A DNA stretch of 64,000 bases from the NCBI GenBank assembly GCA_030159075.1, contig BROG01000291.1, positions 1 to 64,000 of the forward strand, in the 5' to 3' direction. The position numbers were made by a program, and so were the translations under genes. This document shows positions 23,363 to 35,120 of this stretch, in pieces; the first letter of the stretch is position 1, and every line of letters begins with the position of its first letter. The notes beneath the pieces were generated by a model, which saw only the letters and a program-made list of their open reading frames with translations, had not been told where the DNA came from and searched no databases. Origin of the DNA: Atrina japonica. Taxonomy: Eukaryota; Mollusca; Bivalvia; Pterioida; Pinnidae.

Positions 23363-23974
23363 TTAAAGGGGCATTAGTTTTGTTTATTTCGTTTTTAATC
23401 ATTTGTTTGATATACGATAACAAATGAGAGATATACACAGGCAATAAAATTCTCATATTCCTATATATTTTGTGAAAATAAGGTCAGGTATATACAAATA
23501 GTAAAGTCGAATTAATTAATTATTTGCAAACGATTAATTGTCGAAAAAACAGAAAATTTGTGAAATTTGAGTGTTTTTCTGTTTTTTAGCATACTGATAC
23601 TTCCCTTTGGAGGACATTAAATTTTATTGGGAATAATTGTCGAACTGGGTTTCACACGTAATTTTCACAAAATATATAAAAATTTAAGAATTTTTTTGTC
23701 TGTCTATATCTCTACAATTTTCATATTCCTATATATTTTGTGAAAATAATGTCAGGTTCAGTGTTGTATGAATATACAAATAGTAAAGTCGAATTAATCA
23801 TTTGCAAACGATTAATTGTCGAACTTGGTCTCTCAAGTAATTTTCACAAAATATATAAAAATTTAAGAATTTTCTTGCTTGTGTATATCTCTTTTTTTGG
23901 ATATTTTACATCAATCTAAGTAGAAAAAACGAAAGTATTTTTATTTTGAAAGAGCACAGCTAGTGTCCCTTTAA
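23363..23974. mobile_element. R3: full-length TTAA-flanked MITE
   Basis: TTAA (23363-23366) and TTAA (23971-23974) flank a 604-bp element starting AGGGGCATTAG and ending CTAGTGTCCCT, so the termini are inverted (9 of 11). The arms continue as long imperfect inverted repeats: TATACACAGGCAATAAAATTC on the left and its counterpart near 23875 on the right. There is no open frame. The TTAA target suggests mobilisation by a piggyBac-type transposase, which is inference from the target site. Confidence 0.75.
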
Positions 23975-24252
23975 TTCCGTTGATGATTAGATGATAGATC
24001 GCCAGTCATATATGCAATTTCTACAATAAATGAAGTATTAATTTTCTAGTTAAAGAGATAGAGTAAATAACATGAAGAAAGTTGCCCTAGCGGTCATTAG
24101 ACCACTGTGATAGCTGACCTAGCGGTCATTAGACCGATATCTGCCATATAACCTAGAGCATAAATACTGCAGTAGGTCATAAACCTGTGATGTTTATTAT
24201 CCGGTGCATGATAAATACCGGTATGTATTTACGGTCATCTAACGTTCTTTGG
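23975..24252. other. No gene; short direct repeat
   Basis: CCTAGCGGTCATTAGACC occurs twice about 35 bp apart (24084 and 24119). Confidence 0.6.
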
Positions 24253-24466
24253 TGTGCCTCAGTGGTCCAGCGTCAGAACATCTCGCTTTTAACCATGAAG
24301 TCTCCCACTTCTGGTCAGCGCATTTTCCCCACTGGAACCTTAGCTGATATTTGTGATAATATTGCCGAAAGGCCGGTGCTGTCTTTCCGGGTACATTGTA
24401 ACCGGGATCTCTCCTCCACCATTAAGAACAGGTCACCACCATATAATTGAAAAATTGTTGAATGAG
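24253..24466 (+). mobile_element. SINE-B, decayed
   Basis: CATCTCGCTTTTAACCATGAA, CACTTCTGGTCAGCGCA and GTAACCGGGATCTCTCCTCC match SINE-B. The B box and part of the core are deleted. Confidence 0.75.
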
Positions 24467-24756
24467 TCTTTATTTTCTAGTTTTCTGAGATATATCGTGT
24501 TCACATTAGTATGAAAATTATAATTAATTGACAAAACGACGTCGATATAGCTAAATGTCAAATAAAAGAGCACAGATAGCCTTTCTTATTCTAATTAAGA
24601 ATTTCTGAATGAAGTCTGCTTCATAATAAACATAAATATACCCCAATATCAGAGTATGATTATGATTGTATTATGACCGTTTGAGTCCCCGAGGGTATAA
24701 ATAAACATAGTACCTGGAATTTCGGAATCAGCTTATTATCTTACACTATTTAATAT
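24467..24756. other. No gene recognised
   Basis: About 24700-24750 resembles 17900-17945 (CCTGGAATTTCGG / CCTGGTATTTCGG). This is relevant to the duplicated fragment at 25945. Confidence 0.5.
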
Positions 24757-25945
24757 ATCTCAGATACCTAAGTATAAATCTTTAGGATGGCCAGGATATA
24801 GATACAAATCTGGTAAAAATGGACAAACACGGACCTCTGGAAATCAAAAGGTGGGATCTGGTGCCATGGAGGAGTCAGCATCCCCTGTCGACCGGTCACA
24901 CCCGCCGTGAGTCCAGTCAAGTCCAAATGAAATACGTTAGGAACGAATCCTCGTCACAATTTGTACAGACGTCTCAAGAACCGCCAACGAAAAGGTAACT
25001 CAACATTTCACCTAGTGAAACAGAGTAATTGCAAACAAGACTATTATACCGACCGTAAAATTTGCAGAACGTTGACATCATACGCGGTTTTCGATATCCC
25101 TGTGTCAATAATTTGTCAGTGAGTAGTTTACATCTGTATATGAAAAATTCATATGTTGAACACGCCCTGGCATATCGGATCATTTGTGAAATATAAACTC
25201 CATATGCGGGTGACTGGGATATTACTACTTAAATGTGGACAATTTACGATGGGAAACCCGAAATCCTCGCGTTTGTCGTATAGCTTAATTGCCATTTAAA
25301 TTTTTACAGACTTCAAAAGTAAAATTGAAGAAGTACCAATCAAAAATCAAAAAAATTCAAGTCCATTATAATACGACGAATTAGATGTGCAAATGGTCTC
25401 AACATGAAGAACAATTACGAATCGCAAACGGGATAAGACCAGGTGTCCGGAAGGAGTCAGCGTCTTCTGCTGGAAAGCCACACCCGTCGCAAATGTTCAA
25501 TGGAAACTTTTCTAGTTCGATGAACGGGTGAAATTCGGTAAAAAGGTCAAGTTTGGTGATGAGGTCAAGTTTGGTGAAAAGCATGATTGTTGAAACGGAG
25601 TCGCTGTCTGCTGTCGTGATTCAGAATACTATCTATCTCTGAGAGGGGGACTTCATAATGTTAAACAAGATCCCCGTATCGACCATAAAACTTCTTAAAC
25701 GACGACTCCAAGCGTCCAACAACGTAATCTTGTGTAAGTAGTTTATTGGATAGTCGTTTAGCTCTCAGAATAAAACATTAATAAGAAGAGCATGCCCTGG
25801 CATAACGTATAAGTTGTGAAATGAAAACGCCATAGACAGGAGAAGATGGAATATTACTTCTTAGAAACGGGAATTTTGTGATATGGAAATTGAAAACGTC
25901 TCGTTTGCCATAGAGGGATGTGTGAAGTTGACCGTCTTTTCCAAT
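24757..25945 (+). repeat. Tandem R1-R2 composite
   Basis: 24757-25310 is R1 and 25311-25945 is R2. They are diverged homologues. Both have an ACAAACACGG/AGAACAATTACG start, a GGTGYC...GGAGGAGTCAGCRTC block and a CACACCCGYCG block. Downstream both have a CRCGCCCTGGCATA block and a GATATTAC/GAATATTAC block in the same order. The composite sits between two halves of the region that is contiguous at 17950-18004. Confidence 0.6.
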
Positions 25946-26062
25946 CGCTAAGATAGTGGTCTTTATACAGTAGTTATTCGTACACTGATATGGCTATACA
26001 TTTAGACTAATTATGCTCATGGAGCTCAACTGATGAAGTCTAATTGACAGAAATGCAATGAT
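25945..26062 (-). pseudogene. Second copy of the 18-kb coding-like fragment
   Basis: GCTAAGATAGTGGTCTTTAT and GAGCTCAACTGATGAAGTC match 18004-18023 and 18134-18152 in order, with an internal deletion of about 60 bp. It is too decayed to read as protein. Confidence 0.55.
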
Positions 26063-26492
26063 TTCCATAATTCAAATTCGAGGAATTATCAAATTTGATG
26101 TCCTTGTTCCTACATCAAATGGTAAATAAGAAATACGATAGATTTTGAAATTTTCTATAAGATATTGACTATTAATATAATACTTCCCTTAAAGAATCTT
26201 TATAGACACACCTCCGACAAAAAAAGAAATCGGAGAAAAGAACATGCCTATTTATAATGGGAAACAACGCCAAGCATGCTTTTACGACAAACACGAACTC
26301 TAAACTATTTCTATGTTGAAATGAGAAAAACAAATCAAGCCGAGTAATTGCATTATTGGACCATTATCTACCATAGAAAATTTTAATGAACAGAAAAGTA
26401 TTACTAAATCATTCCTATACAATATAGTAAATACATGTACTCGATGAATTAAGATGCTCAAATCAGAGAATATTATAAGAAAAATTAATCTT
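26063..26492. other. No gene recognised
   Basis: AT-rich. No motif or repeat boundary was seen. Confidence 0.6.
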
Positions 26493-26702
26493 GCATAGAG
26501 AAAGACTTCTTGTATTGTTATTTAACGTCCCATACAAGAATCTTTCAATCATAGGAGATGTCACCAAATGCAAATGCCGATGAAGGGCTTTAAAATTTGG
26601 CCTATGCTCGGCACTTACAGTCATTGAGAAGTGAGTGTTCTTTAACGTGCCGATACCTACTGTGACACGTGACCTCGGTTTTTACTGGCATAGAGAAAGA
26701 CT
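26493..26702 (-). mobile_element. SINE-A, 5'-truncated, with target duplication
   Basis: The 3' tail, inverted, starts at about 26517 (TTATTTAACGTCCC). The core runs to CCTCGGTTTTTACTG, and the tRNA head is missing. The 15-bp GCATAGAGAAAGACT stands on both sides (26493-26507 and 26688-26702), a perfect target-site duplication. Confidence 0.85.
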
Positions 26703-26713
26703 AAAACGGTGTT

Positions 26714-26944
26714 TTAATGCAGTGTTAATATAACGACGTTACGTGTTAATGTGGTGAGAATAAGTTTATACGCATCGCGTTTATAGCTCTTGCGATATTC
26801 GTGACCTTTGTTGAAATTCTGCTCACGTGTGAATTGTTTTCGGCGACCCCACTCTATCACATAATACCTATGCATACTGGTTTGTTTTTCAGCTTCTACT
26901 TGTACCGCATTTATTGTTAGATTAACTAGGCCCGAAGTCACCAA
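26714..26944 (-). other. Open frame of 76 codons, unidentified
   Basis: Reads NAVQVEAEKQTSMHRYYVIE, then WGRRKQFTREQNFNKGHEYR and SYKRDAYKLILTTLTRN. It is charged and protein-like, but has no recognised domain and no clear splice context. It begins within one arm of the inverted repeat at 26905-27325, so it may belong to a mobile element. Confidence 0.25.
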
Positions 26945-27325
26945 ATTTACTCAGTAGTCAAGTTCAACTAACTTTTCACGATTTTAAGGTAAAAACATGC
27001 AAACTTTATTCTGTAATTGGACATGTTTGTATATTGATGGCATACAATTGTAAGTAATGATAAAAATTGCCCATTTGAAGAAAACTTATTTTTAAAATGT
27101 TTGAGCACGTACTCAAATCTTGAGTACCGTACTCAACGTATTTATTCGTTTTTTACAAGAAAATCATAAGTGTGACGCAAAATTTTATATGTAAGTGATA
27201 AAAATAATGATATGTTTCCTAATCACTAAAATCCAAAAGTTTTATGAGCAATTTTATAGTCAAAATAATGAAATAAAAGTTGAGCTTGAGTATCAAGTAA
27301 ATTTAGTGACTTCGGGCCATGGTTT
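26905..27325. repeat. Inverted repeat with about 50-bp arms
   Basis: GGCCCGAAGTCACCAAATTTACT (left arm, near 26930-26952) faces AGTAAATTTAGTGACTTCGGGCC (about 27295-27317). Homology continues inward over CAAGTTCAACTAACTTTT against AAAGTTGAGCTTGAG. The spacer is about 300 bp without coding signal. Confidence 0.7.
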
Positions 27326-27507
27326 CAAAAGGCCAGGTGACGTGTATATGTATTCAAACTTATTGTTCATACGTTCGGGGTTTCAAAACAAGGTGTCTTC
27401 CTCCTATTCCAACTTTTGAAAAATATCCTTATGATCAATAGATGTTTTAATAGGGTAAGGGTGTTGTTTGATCAATTTAATTAAAATACAGGTGCTGTAC
27501 GTTAACT

Positions 27508-27834
27508 TAGATATCCAGGTTTGTTTGATTATTGTTGTTAAACTTAAGAATCTTTCACTCATATGGAGACGTCATAAAATCCCGGTGAAGGGCTTCAAAT
27601 TTTGGTCTATGCTCGGCACTTATGGCCATTGAGCAGTGAGGGTTCTTTAACGTGCCGACACCTACTGTAACACGGGACCTCGGTTTTTACTGTCTCAGTC
27701 CGAAGGACAGGAAACTGACCTGCCGCCGGCTGGACTCGAACTCACGATCAAGAGTCGGGCGCGCTACCGCCAGAGCCAGGCCGGCTCTAGATATGGACCA
27801 GGTAAATTCAAACATACAAATTTAGATATCCAGG
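27508..27834 (-). mobile_element. SINE-A, near full length
   Basis: The inverted tail starts at about 27531. The core has GAAGGGCTTCAAATTTTGG and CCTGCCGCCGGCTGGACTC (inverted B box), and the head ends at GAGCCAGGCCGGCTC (27784). TAGATATCCAGG at 27508 has an imperfect partner at 27788 and an exact partner at 27823, consistent with a target duplication. Confidence 0.82.
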
Positions 27835-28964
27835 TAAATTCAAACATTGAGTTTTCATATGTGCTAACATTGTTAGAATTTGTTTTAATTTTTTATGTAA
27901 ATGCTTTCCTTTTGCATTTACTGAATAATTTTCGATAACTATATATGTATATGCAAATAAACTTTTCTACAAGTTTATGACAACCTTTTTTTAACCTGTA
28001 TTTAGCTTGTTGTTTTTATAAGCTAATTATACTTAATTTATTGTTTTACAAGAATTCCTGCTATTTCAACATTTTTACCTCTCCCCCCTCCCCCTTTGAT
28101 TTCTCAAATGTTGTGATAGTAGGAATAAACGAAACAGAAATAGTCAACATTTCAGAATTGCGTAATTATAAAGTTCATTATAGTCGTAGCTTCCAGCAAT
28201 GTCAAATAGACGTTACTTGTTGCAAAGTAAAAAAACAAAAGCTCTAACGTATTTATAAATACAATTACAGTGGACTGAAATGTGAAGATAATTTTATCTT
28301 CATGTCAAAAGTTCACAAAGACGCTTAAACATCGGACACGTTTGACCGTGTACGCAATTAAGCATCCTTCCAAAAACGTTTTAAAAGGTTAATTATAATC
28401 ACGTGATATACATGCTTGTTCTCATGTCTTGATATCAAAGATCAAAGCATATAATATATATCTCATTATATATAATATATATCTCATTAAAAAACAGTCA
28501 GGGATTGGTCGAGTCGTCACGTGTCAGGGAGTCTTCACTTCATTTCAGTGCGTCATATCTCCCTCGTGTGCGTCATGTCTCCCTCATGCGAAAACCCATG
28601 CAGCTTATTCGACAGTCTTTATTGATTCTATAGCGATTTAGGTCACCCTTTCGTGCCCAGAAATAGATGCGCGTATGGTTCGTTTTTTTCCTACTGTCCG
28701 TTTCATAACTCATATAAATTACTCGATGCAGACTGGAATGGAGTGAAATAACAGCCGAAATTATTGATTTGACAGCATTGATACATCGTTGTCAAATATA
28801 TTTGCTGGAGTCAACCTTGATAGAGGCTTAAGATTAAAAAACGACGCAAAGAACGATAAAACATATCAATAGTGTTGAGTATCGAAGGCACTGTGTCAAA
28901 TGTGCTACAATCATTATGAACTTACGTAGGTCAGTTTGTTACTTAAGTTTTATTGCCTTTCGGG
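27835..28964. other. No gene supported
   Basis: A 68-codon plus frame at 28041-28247 contains SNVVIVGINETEIVNISELR and a Cys-containing C-terminus that look protein-like, but no acceptor, start or homologous domain could be supported. About 28500-28640 is slightly CpG-richer with a TCACGTG word. Confidence 0.4.
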
Positions 28965-29100
28965 GTAATAAAACAATTATTGCCCTTGTTTTGGAATGAC
29001 ATGAATATTTGCCCACCCTCGAGATGTTATGTCACCCTCGGGTGACACAATGCCTCTCGGGTGGACAAATATTCAAGCCAACCCATAACAAGGTCTACAG
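28965..29100. repeat. Imperfect palindrome
   Basis: Central GTCACCC-TC-GGGTGAC stem (about 29032-29047) within flanking complementary words GAATATTTGCCCACCC and GGGTGGACAAATATTC. Outer words TTGCCCTTGTTTTGG and CCATAACAAGG add further pairing. It has the form of a foldback element. Confidence 0.7.
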
Positions 29101-29495
29101 TTGTATAATATAACAGTATACAGAGATAACAATCTTATAATGATACATTCAAATCAAATATATCAGTGATATGTATGGGTAATATTACTTATCAACGTTG
29201 ACATAAGGCTTATACGGTTTTCATATCACATGCCGAAGATTCCGTATTTCCCTATCTGGAAATTTGCGGCAAATATTAAACATATTGTTGCCTTCGAATT
29301 ATTTTTGCTATTTTGACCAAACCTCTCACGTTTCATTGTATCCGTGTAGTTGTGCGCCTGCGTGAATCTTCCTTGACAATGGTGGTTATGTTGTACATTT
29401 CATCAAACTGCTCGCGATTAATTTTAAAAGGGTTGATGCAATTGTAACGAAATTGACCATTTTCCACACAGGCTTCAAACAGTTGCCGCTCAAGA
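29101..29495. other. No gene recognised
   Basis: No motif seen. Confidence 0.6.
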
Positions 29496-30353
29496 AACAA
29501 GAGATCCCACAGGAATATTGGCGCCCACCATGGGATGCTTTATGTCTGATCTATGACAGACTATTCTTTTCTCTTCCTTTCCCTTATTTTGTGTCTCAAC
29601 ATTGAATATGAACTTGAACTTGAAGGTTATAGCGAAACTGAACATGAACTGAACATATCACAGTTTAAGAGAGAATGGAATTCAACATGGCCGACAGGTG
29701 TCCATCTTGGATTTTGATCTCTCTGAAAATGTAATACGCACATATAGACCTCAGGGGTAACCTCCATAATCCATTTCGAAAAGATTCCTTCAGTAAATTC
29801 TGAGAAATACATACATCTTTTGTCAAAATCCAAGATGGCAACCTGTCAGCCGTGTTGGAATCCAATTTCTCTGAAAATGTCATATGCACAACTAGGCCTC
29901 ACGGGGAACCTTCATGTCCAATTTCAAGTAGATCCCTTCTGTACTTTCTGAGAAGTTGTGGTAACAAACTTCCTTTGGTCAAAATCTAAGATGCCCCCCT
30001 GTAGGCCATGTTGGATTTCGATCTCTCTGAAAATGTAATGTGCACAACTAGACCTCAAGGGTCCTTCATGTCCAATTTTAAAGGAGATTCCTTCAGTACA
30101 TACTGAGAAATAGTGGTAACAAACTTCCTTTGGTCAAAATCCAAGATGGCCGTCTGTCGGCCATGTTGGATTCCGATCTCTTTGAAAATGTAATATGCAA
30201 AACTATACCTAAAGGGGAACCTTCATGTCAAATTTCAAGGAGATCCCTTCAGTCCTTTCTGAGAAATAGCGGTAACAAGAATTGTTCAGGATGGACTAAC
30301 GGATGCAGGTCCATATGAATGGCCCACCACCATCTGTTGATGGTGGGCTAAAA
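29496..30353 (+). mobile_element. Helitron-like non-autonomous element
   Basis: Starts AAACAAGAGATCCCACAGGA. It has a body with GTCTGATCTATGACAGACT, then nearly four copies of a unit of about 154 bp (TCTCTGAAAATGTAAT, CAAAATCCAAGATGGC, CTGAGAAATAG). It ends with a hairpin, GCCCACCA (30322-30329) to TGGTGGGC (30341-30348), followed by CTAA. A 3' hairpin before CTRR is the Helitron signature, but the base after the end is A, not the expected T. There is no transposase. A sister copy is at 48051-48985. Confidence 0.5.
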
Positions 30354-30518
30354 AACGTACCCAGATGACAAGGGCATACAGCATACATTGTCGCCCATGC
30401 TGATATTGAGTTTTTTGGTTGCAAATATTTTGTGTCCATGTCTCACCGTACATATTGTCGTCCCTCATTTCAAACCATCGTGAAACTGATTGGATATGTT
30501 TGTTTGCTTGTTTGTTTG

Positions 30519-30793
30519 TTGTTGTTTAACGCCCCACTCATGAATATTTCACTCATATGGAGACTTCACCAAATGCCGGTGAAGGACTTCAAATTTTGGC
30601 CTATGCTCAGCATTTACGGCCATTGAGCAGTGAGGGTTTTTAAATGTGCCCACACTTACTGTGACACGGGACCTCGGATTTTATTTACTATCCCATCCGA
30701 AAGACAGGAAACCAACCTGTCGCCGGCTGGACTCGAACTCACAACCCCATGATCAAGAGTCGAGCGTGCTTCCGACTGAGCCAGGCCAGCTTG
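30519..30793 (-). mobile_element. SINE-A, near full length
   Basis: The inverted tail GTTGTTTAACGCCCCACTCA starts near 30520 and the head ends GAGCCAGGCCAGC. TTGGATATGT on the left and TTGATATGT on the right may be a decayed target duplication. Confidence 0.85.
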
Positions 30794-31536
30794 ATATGTA
30801 ATAACAAAGATATTGAGTTAAACTGCACATAATATAACTGAACTGTGCTTACAATAGTTAAACTGTGCTTACAGCATAAAAAATGTTAAACTGTGCGTAC
30901 AGCATAATAAATGTTAAACTGTGCGTACAAAATAACTAAACTGCAGTATTCATATTACCCCATTAAGTACGTCTCTTTTGTTGTCCCTACTCTCTCTCTC
31001 TCTCTCTTTCTCTCTCTCATTATCTTGACTACATGGCTGTTTATAAAGTTTCTGGATTTGACTGTATAGGAAACATTGTATAAATCAAAATATTTTACTC
31101 CCATTTAATTTTAGCCAATTCACCCATAAACGAGAAGCTTTTAAGGCAAATTTAAACTGGTTTAAAGCAGAACATTTTCAGCTAAAAATGTAAAGCATGG
31201 AAATTTATGCAATCCCTGACAATATGGTGATTTTGGGTTAATTTAATATGAAATGAGTACGTTTTCTGCCCTAAAAGAGCGAAAATAACCAGAGGTGAAA
31301 CTTTCCAGGTAAACAGTATAATTTTTCATCATTCCCATAAAAAATTTCAATAGCACTCATGACTTTCCTTGAAAAAATGAATAAATAAGTTGACTATGGT
31401 ATTTAAGTATTTCTGAAGTTTTCTTCAAATTAGCAATAACGTCCATAATTGTTTACAATTATATGCCATCATTATATAAACAGGTCCAGTTGCAACAAAC
31501 GTATTGCATATTTTGCCTTAAAATAATGAAAATATA
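30794..31536. other. No gene; short repeats
   Basis: TTAAACTGTGCGTACAGCATAA-like words repeat four to five times at 30832-30945. A (TC)n tract is at 30990-31018. The rest is unremarkable. Confidence 0.6.
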
Positions 31537-31576
31537 AAAATCTCAGATACCAAAGTATAAATCAATAGGATGTCCA
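31537..31576 (+). repeat. R1 5' fragment
   Basis: ATCTCAGATACCAAAGTATA and AATCAATAGGATGTCCAG match the R1 start only. Confidence 0.7.
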
Positions 31577-33784
31577 GTGATGTAATGAGAGTGATTGTCC
31601 AGGTTAAGTAGAGGTTACAACAAATACATACATCCTTTTCAATCTCGATATTTGTCAAAATTACAAAGCAATGAACAGAATTATATATATTCTATAGCTG
31701 TAGGTTACAGTCAATTCTTTTTAACGTAACCTCTTAATGAATTATGATGATTTTGATATTTTGTGGCCTGCCTACAGGGCATAAGAATAAAATCCATATC
31801 ATGTTTCATCACTTTTATTGCAGATCTGGTCATCTACAAAACAAATCGTTTGATGGATCATAAAGAAAACAATCAAGATATACAAATGCAAAAAAGCAAT
31901 ATAACTTATACATCACTTTAGATTCTAAAAAAATAGTGCAAAATATGTAAAATAGGCGACTTAACCAGGAATTGGTATTATGCGATAGAGTATTTCAATA
32001 AGCAAATGCATACATTTGTATATAAATTTAATTGTATAAATTTAATATATCACATATTATGTCCATATATATATTATTTTGTATATATTATATCTATTAT
32101 GTAAGTTTAAACATGACCTTGTTGACCATTCTGTTGCAAAACCAGCGTATCTCTCAGCACCAGGATCACATTTTTTATATATTACAATTTTTACATAGCC
32201 TGAAGTAATACATGTACCAGTATTATATTAAAATCTTGGCGGGTTGGAGGCTCGTGTACCTGGACAAGTTTAAATTTTAGGTAAAACACTAAAAATACAC
32301 TGGCAAGAGTAATCATCATACTTATATAAATGTCTCTCCTTGGCTCCAATGTTGGCATGAGAAGTGCAGATTTACCGTACTACTGTAATTCCCCGAGTAT
32401 TGCCTGCAGGTTATATGGTTTTTTCTAATGAAATATGGCCCGGCTATCTATCGGTGCAGGCTAACTAGATCTTTTTTCTTTTTTTGAATTAAGTATCAAC
32501 AAAACACAACATTTGATAAGGCAATCTTCAACCTATTTCACTATAAAACATTCACACATGAATGTTTATCCTAAATCGAACTCAGTGTCCTCTGTGTATT
32601 ACCCATGTGCAATCTAGCAATGTGGGCTATCCAGTATGCTTTTTCAGACCACAAAATTACACAGGAGTGATCGTTCCAGTTGCATGGAGGTTAAGACAAA
32701 TACAAATCACGTAGCCTCTTTTTCGTTCTCGCTGAATTTCTAGAAAAACTTGTTCTAGAATAGACAGGGCATAAATAACAGGAATCATAACCCATTTACA
32801 GGTTACGCTAAAAGGAATGACTTAACTTGCAGGTTACGATAGAAATATTGAAGACATAAAAATGAAATTTATCCAGAATGAAAAAGAGGTTACGTGATTT
32901 GTATTTGTACGAATTTAGGTCAATGCAGGCTATACGGTGCAACAGGTAATATGCAGCAAATTTTGGAGATTTTAAACGTCCAATATCTCCATTAAAATGA
33001 CACCTCCTACAACACTCCACTAAGTTTGGGGGAAAGAGAGAGAGACTCTTTACACTCAAGCTTAAAAGCAATCAAGACAAATTGTTTTGGTTCATATAGT
33101 ATTTCTTAAATCTAAAAATATTATTCAAGAACTACAGTGGAACTGACGTACAACATTTCCCTTCAAAAGATGACAAGCTGCCGGTCAAAATCTGGGCCCC
33201 ATCAGATCTCAGACATCTTTAAGACATACAGAGACTTTGTACAAAGCTACCTTAAAAACCTTTCAAATCTAAGTTCTGTAAACGTAGAAATATTCGCAAA
33301 ACTTTATTTTCAAGAAACACAAGTTCCAAATTTATACGAGATATGATATATCTTGCAATTTTGATTGTCAATTCCATCATACTATTATCGTATTTCATTA
33401 CAAATATTGTCCTCTGTACATCCTTGTTCTGATGTGAACTCACGATCAATATAAACCGTTTTCTAAAACTTGTCATTATTTTTTATGTCTGTTGGCTAAA
33501 ATCAAACCTAAGAACATTGCATTGTGCCTTTCAGTAACAGGTTTGAAAATTAAGCGAAAATCTTATTTTCACAGGTGATAGCTTTCGCGAAATTATGTGT
33601 ATATAAAACTCTCATGAATAAAACTGGTTTTACAGTAATATGCTCTTTTTTACTGCTTTGGGTTGATCTATTATTGCTATTGGGTAAATGGTTAATGCAT
33701 TGATTTAACGGTAGATGTAATATACATGTAAGTCTCAATTATATGGCACAAATAGGACGGACCTTCTTAAATAAAAACTGAATA
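31577..33784. other. AT-rich intergenic, nothing firm
   Basis: About 32250-32335 (CCTGGACAAGTTTAAATTTTAG, GAGTAATCAT) recurs at 39557-39625. No credible open frame or RNA gene was seen. Confidence 0.5.
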
Positions 33785-33935
33785 CAGTCAAACTTCAATT
33801 GAATGCAACCTCTGTATAAAGGACACCTGTTTCTATAGACCAATCAAACATAACCTTTGCTAACATTTTATAATGAATTGACCTCTTAAAAAAAGGTCAC
33901 CTGTCTATATCAGCTACTTTTGCTTGTTCCCTAGA
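33784..33935 (+). repeat. Decayed MITE with CAGTCAAAC end
   Basis: TACAGTCAAACTTC at its left resembles the termini of the elements at 40643 and 49512. The inner words TGTATAAAGGACACCTG and AAAAAGGTCACCTGTCTATA also match. The right end is lost. Confidence 0.45.
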
Positions 33936-35120
33936 CATGGAGTGGATTTTATAAACAAGTTCAACTTTTAACATAGAATAAAATAATCTTAACCCATTCA
34001 CTTATTTATAAACAAGGCAGTCTTTCAGCGAGGTGCCACTGCAGTGTAAAACATTCTGTAATCATCACAATACACAGTCAGATTTCATCTCCATGGCAAC
34101 TGATTGCACGTAACCAACTGAGAATTCCTTATGATATATTTAAAGAAAAACTAATAATAGCTGTCCTAATGACACAATAGTGTTGATTTCCAAGTGTTAT
34201 ATTAAGATGGCACAGTTCTTGATTGCAGTTATCAACATTTTAAATATCTATAACAAGTTGTGTTTGTAAAACACAAATACCCCAATCGACAACAAATTCC
34301 AAAAAAATGGAATATCAAGGTCAAGGAAACTAGGTCATAAATATTGGTCTCAAAAGAATTCTGAAGTTATAGCCAAGGTTAAAGTTTTTGCAGACAAACA
34401 CAGACAGACCAATAACTATGTGCTCCCGAATCTCCGATTACAGGGGCATAAAAAGTGGGAGAATACCTATAACATGATTTGTTCGAGAAACGCTATCCCC
34501 CACAAGTCATTTATGAAAATTTTAAGGTCTGATAACTCTGATAAATATTATAGGCTATAGACAATAATCTATCTCACTCTCCATATTACAATTATAAAGC
34601 AGCATTCAAAATTTGGTTAAAATTTGAGGAGAGAAAGCCAAAGCGTTTGAAGTAAACCAGAATGTAACATACAGGCAAAGTGACTTAATATACATGTATT
34701 ATGCCATTGGTTTTGAATCTCAGAGGCATATAACTCTTACCACTACAAGCTTAATCCAGTTTAATACCTAACTATAAATTCCCAGATATTTTCCACATTT
34801 GAAGAGGGATGGGGCCTGGGCCTTTTCAATTGGTAATTTCAGCAACATCTTGTTGAAATTCAGAAATCTAAAAATACACACACAAAATTTAAAATATAAG
34901 AATCTCTTCGAATTCATTGTCATTTGAATTAAATTTGGAAATTTTGACTGCAAAATTGGGACAAAAATCCCTTTATTGGGGATTGGGCCTTACTCCCCCA
35001 CATGGGAATGAGGACAAATATCAGGCCTGTGAAAGATATAGATAAAGGCCTGGACTCCTGCAATAAAATATAACTTACTTTTCCAAATACTAAATATTGC
35101 TTTTTTTTTACTTCTGAATT
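33936..35120. other. No gene; one Helitron-like 3' end
   Basis: About 34310-34455 has CAAGGTCAAGGAAACTAGGTCA and ends with a hairpin (TGCTCCC ... GGGGCATAAAAA), like the 3' ends of the Helitron-like family. The rest is unremarkable. Confidence 0.45.
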
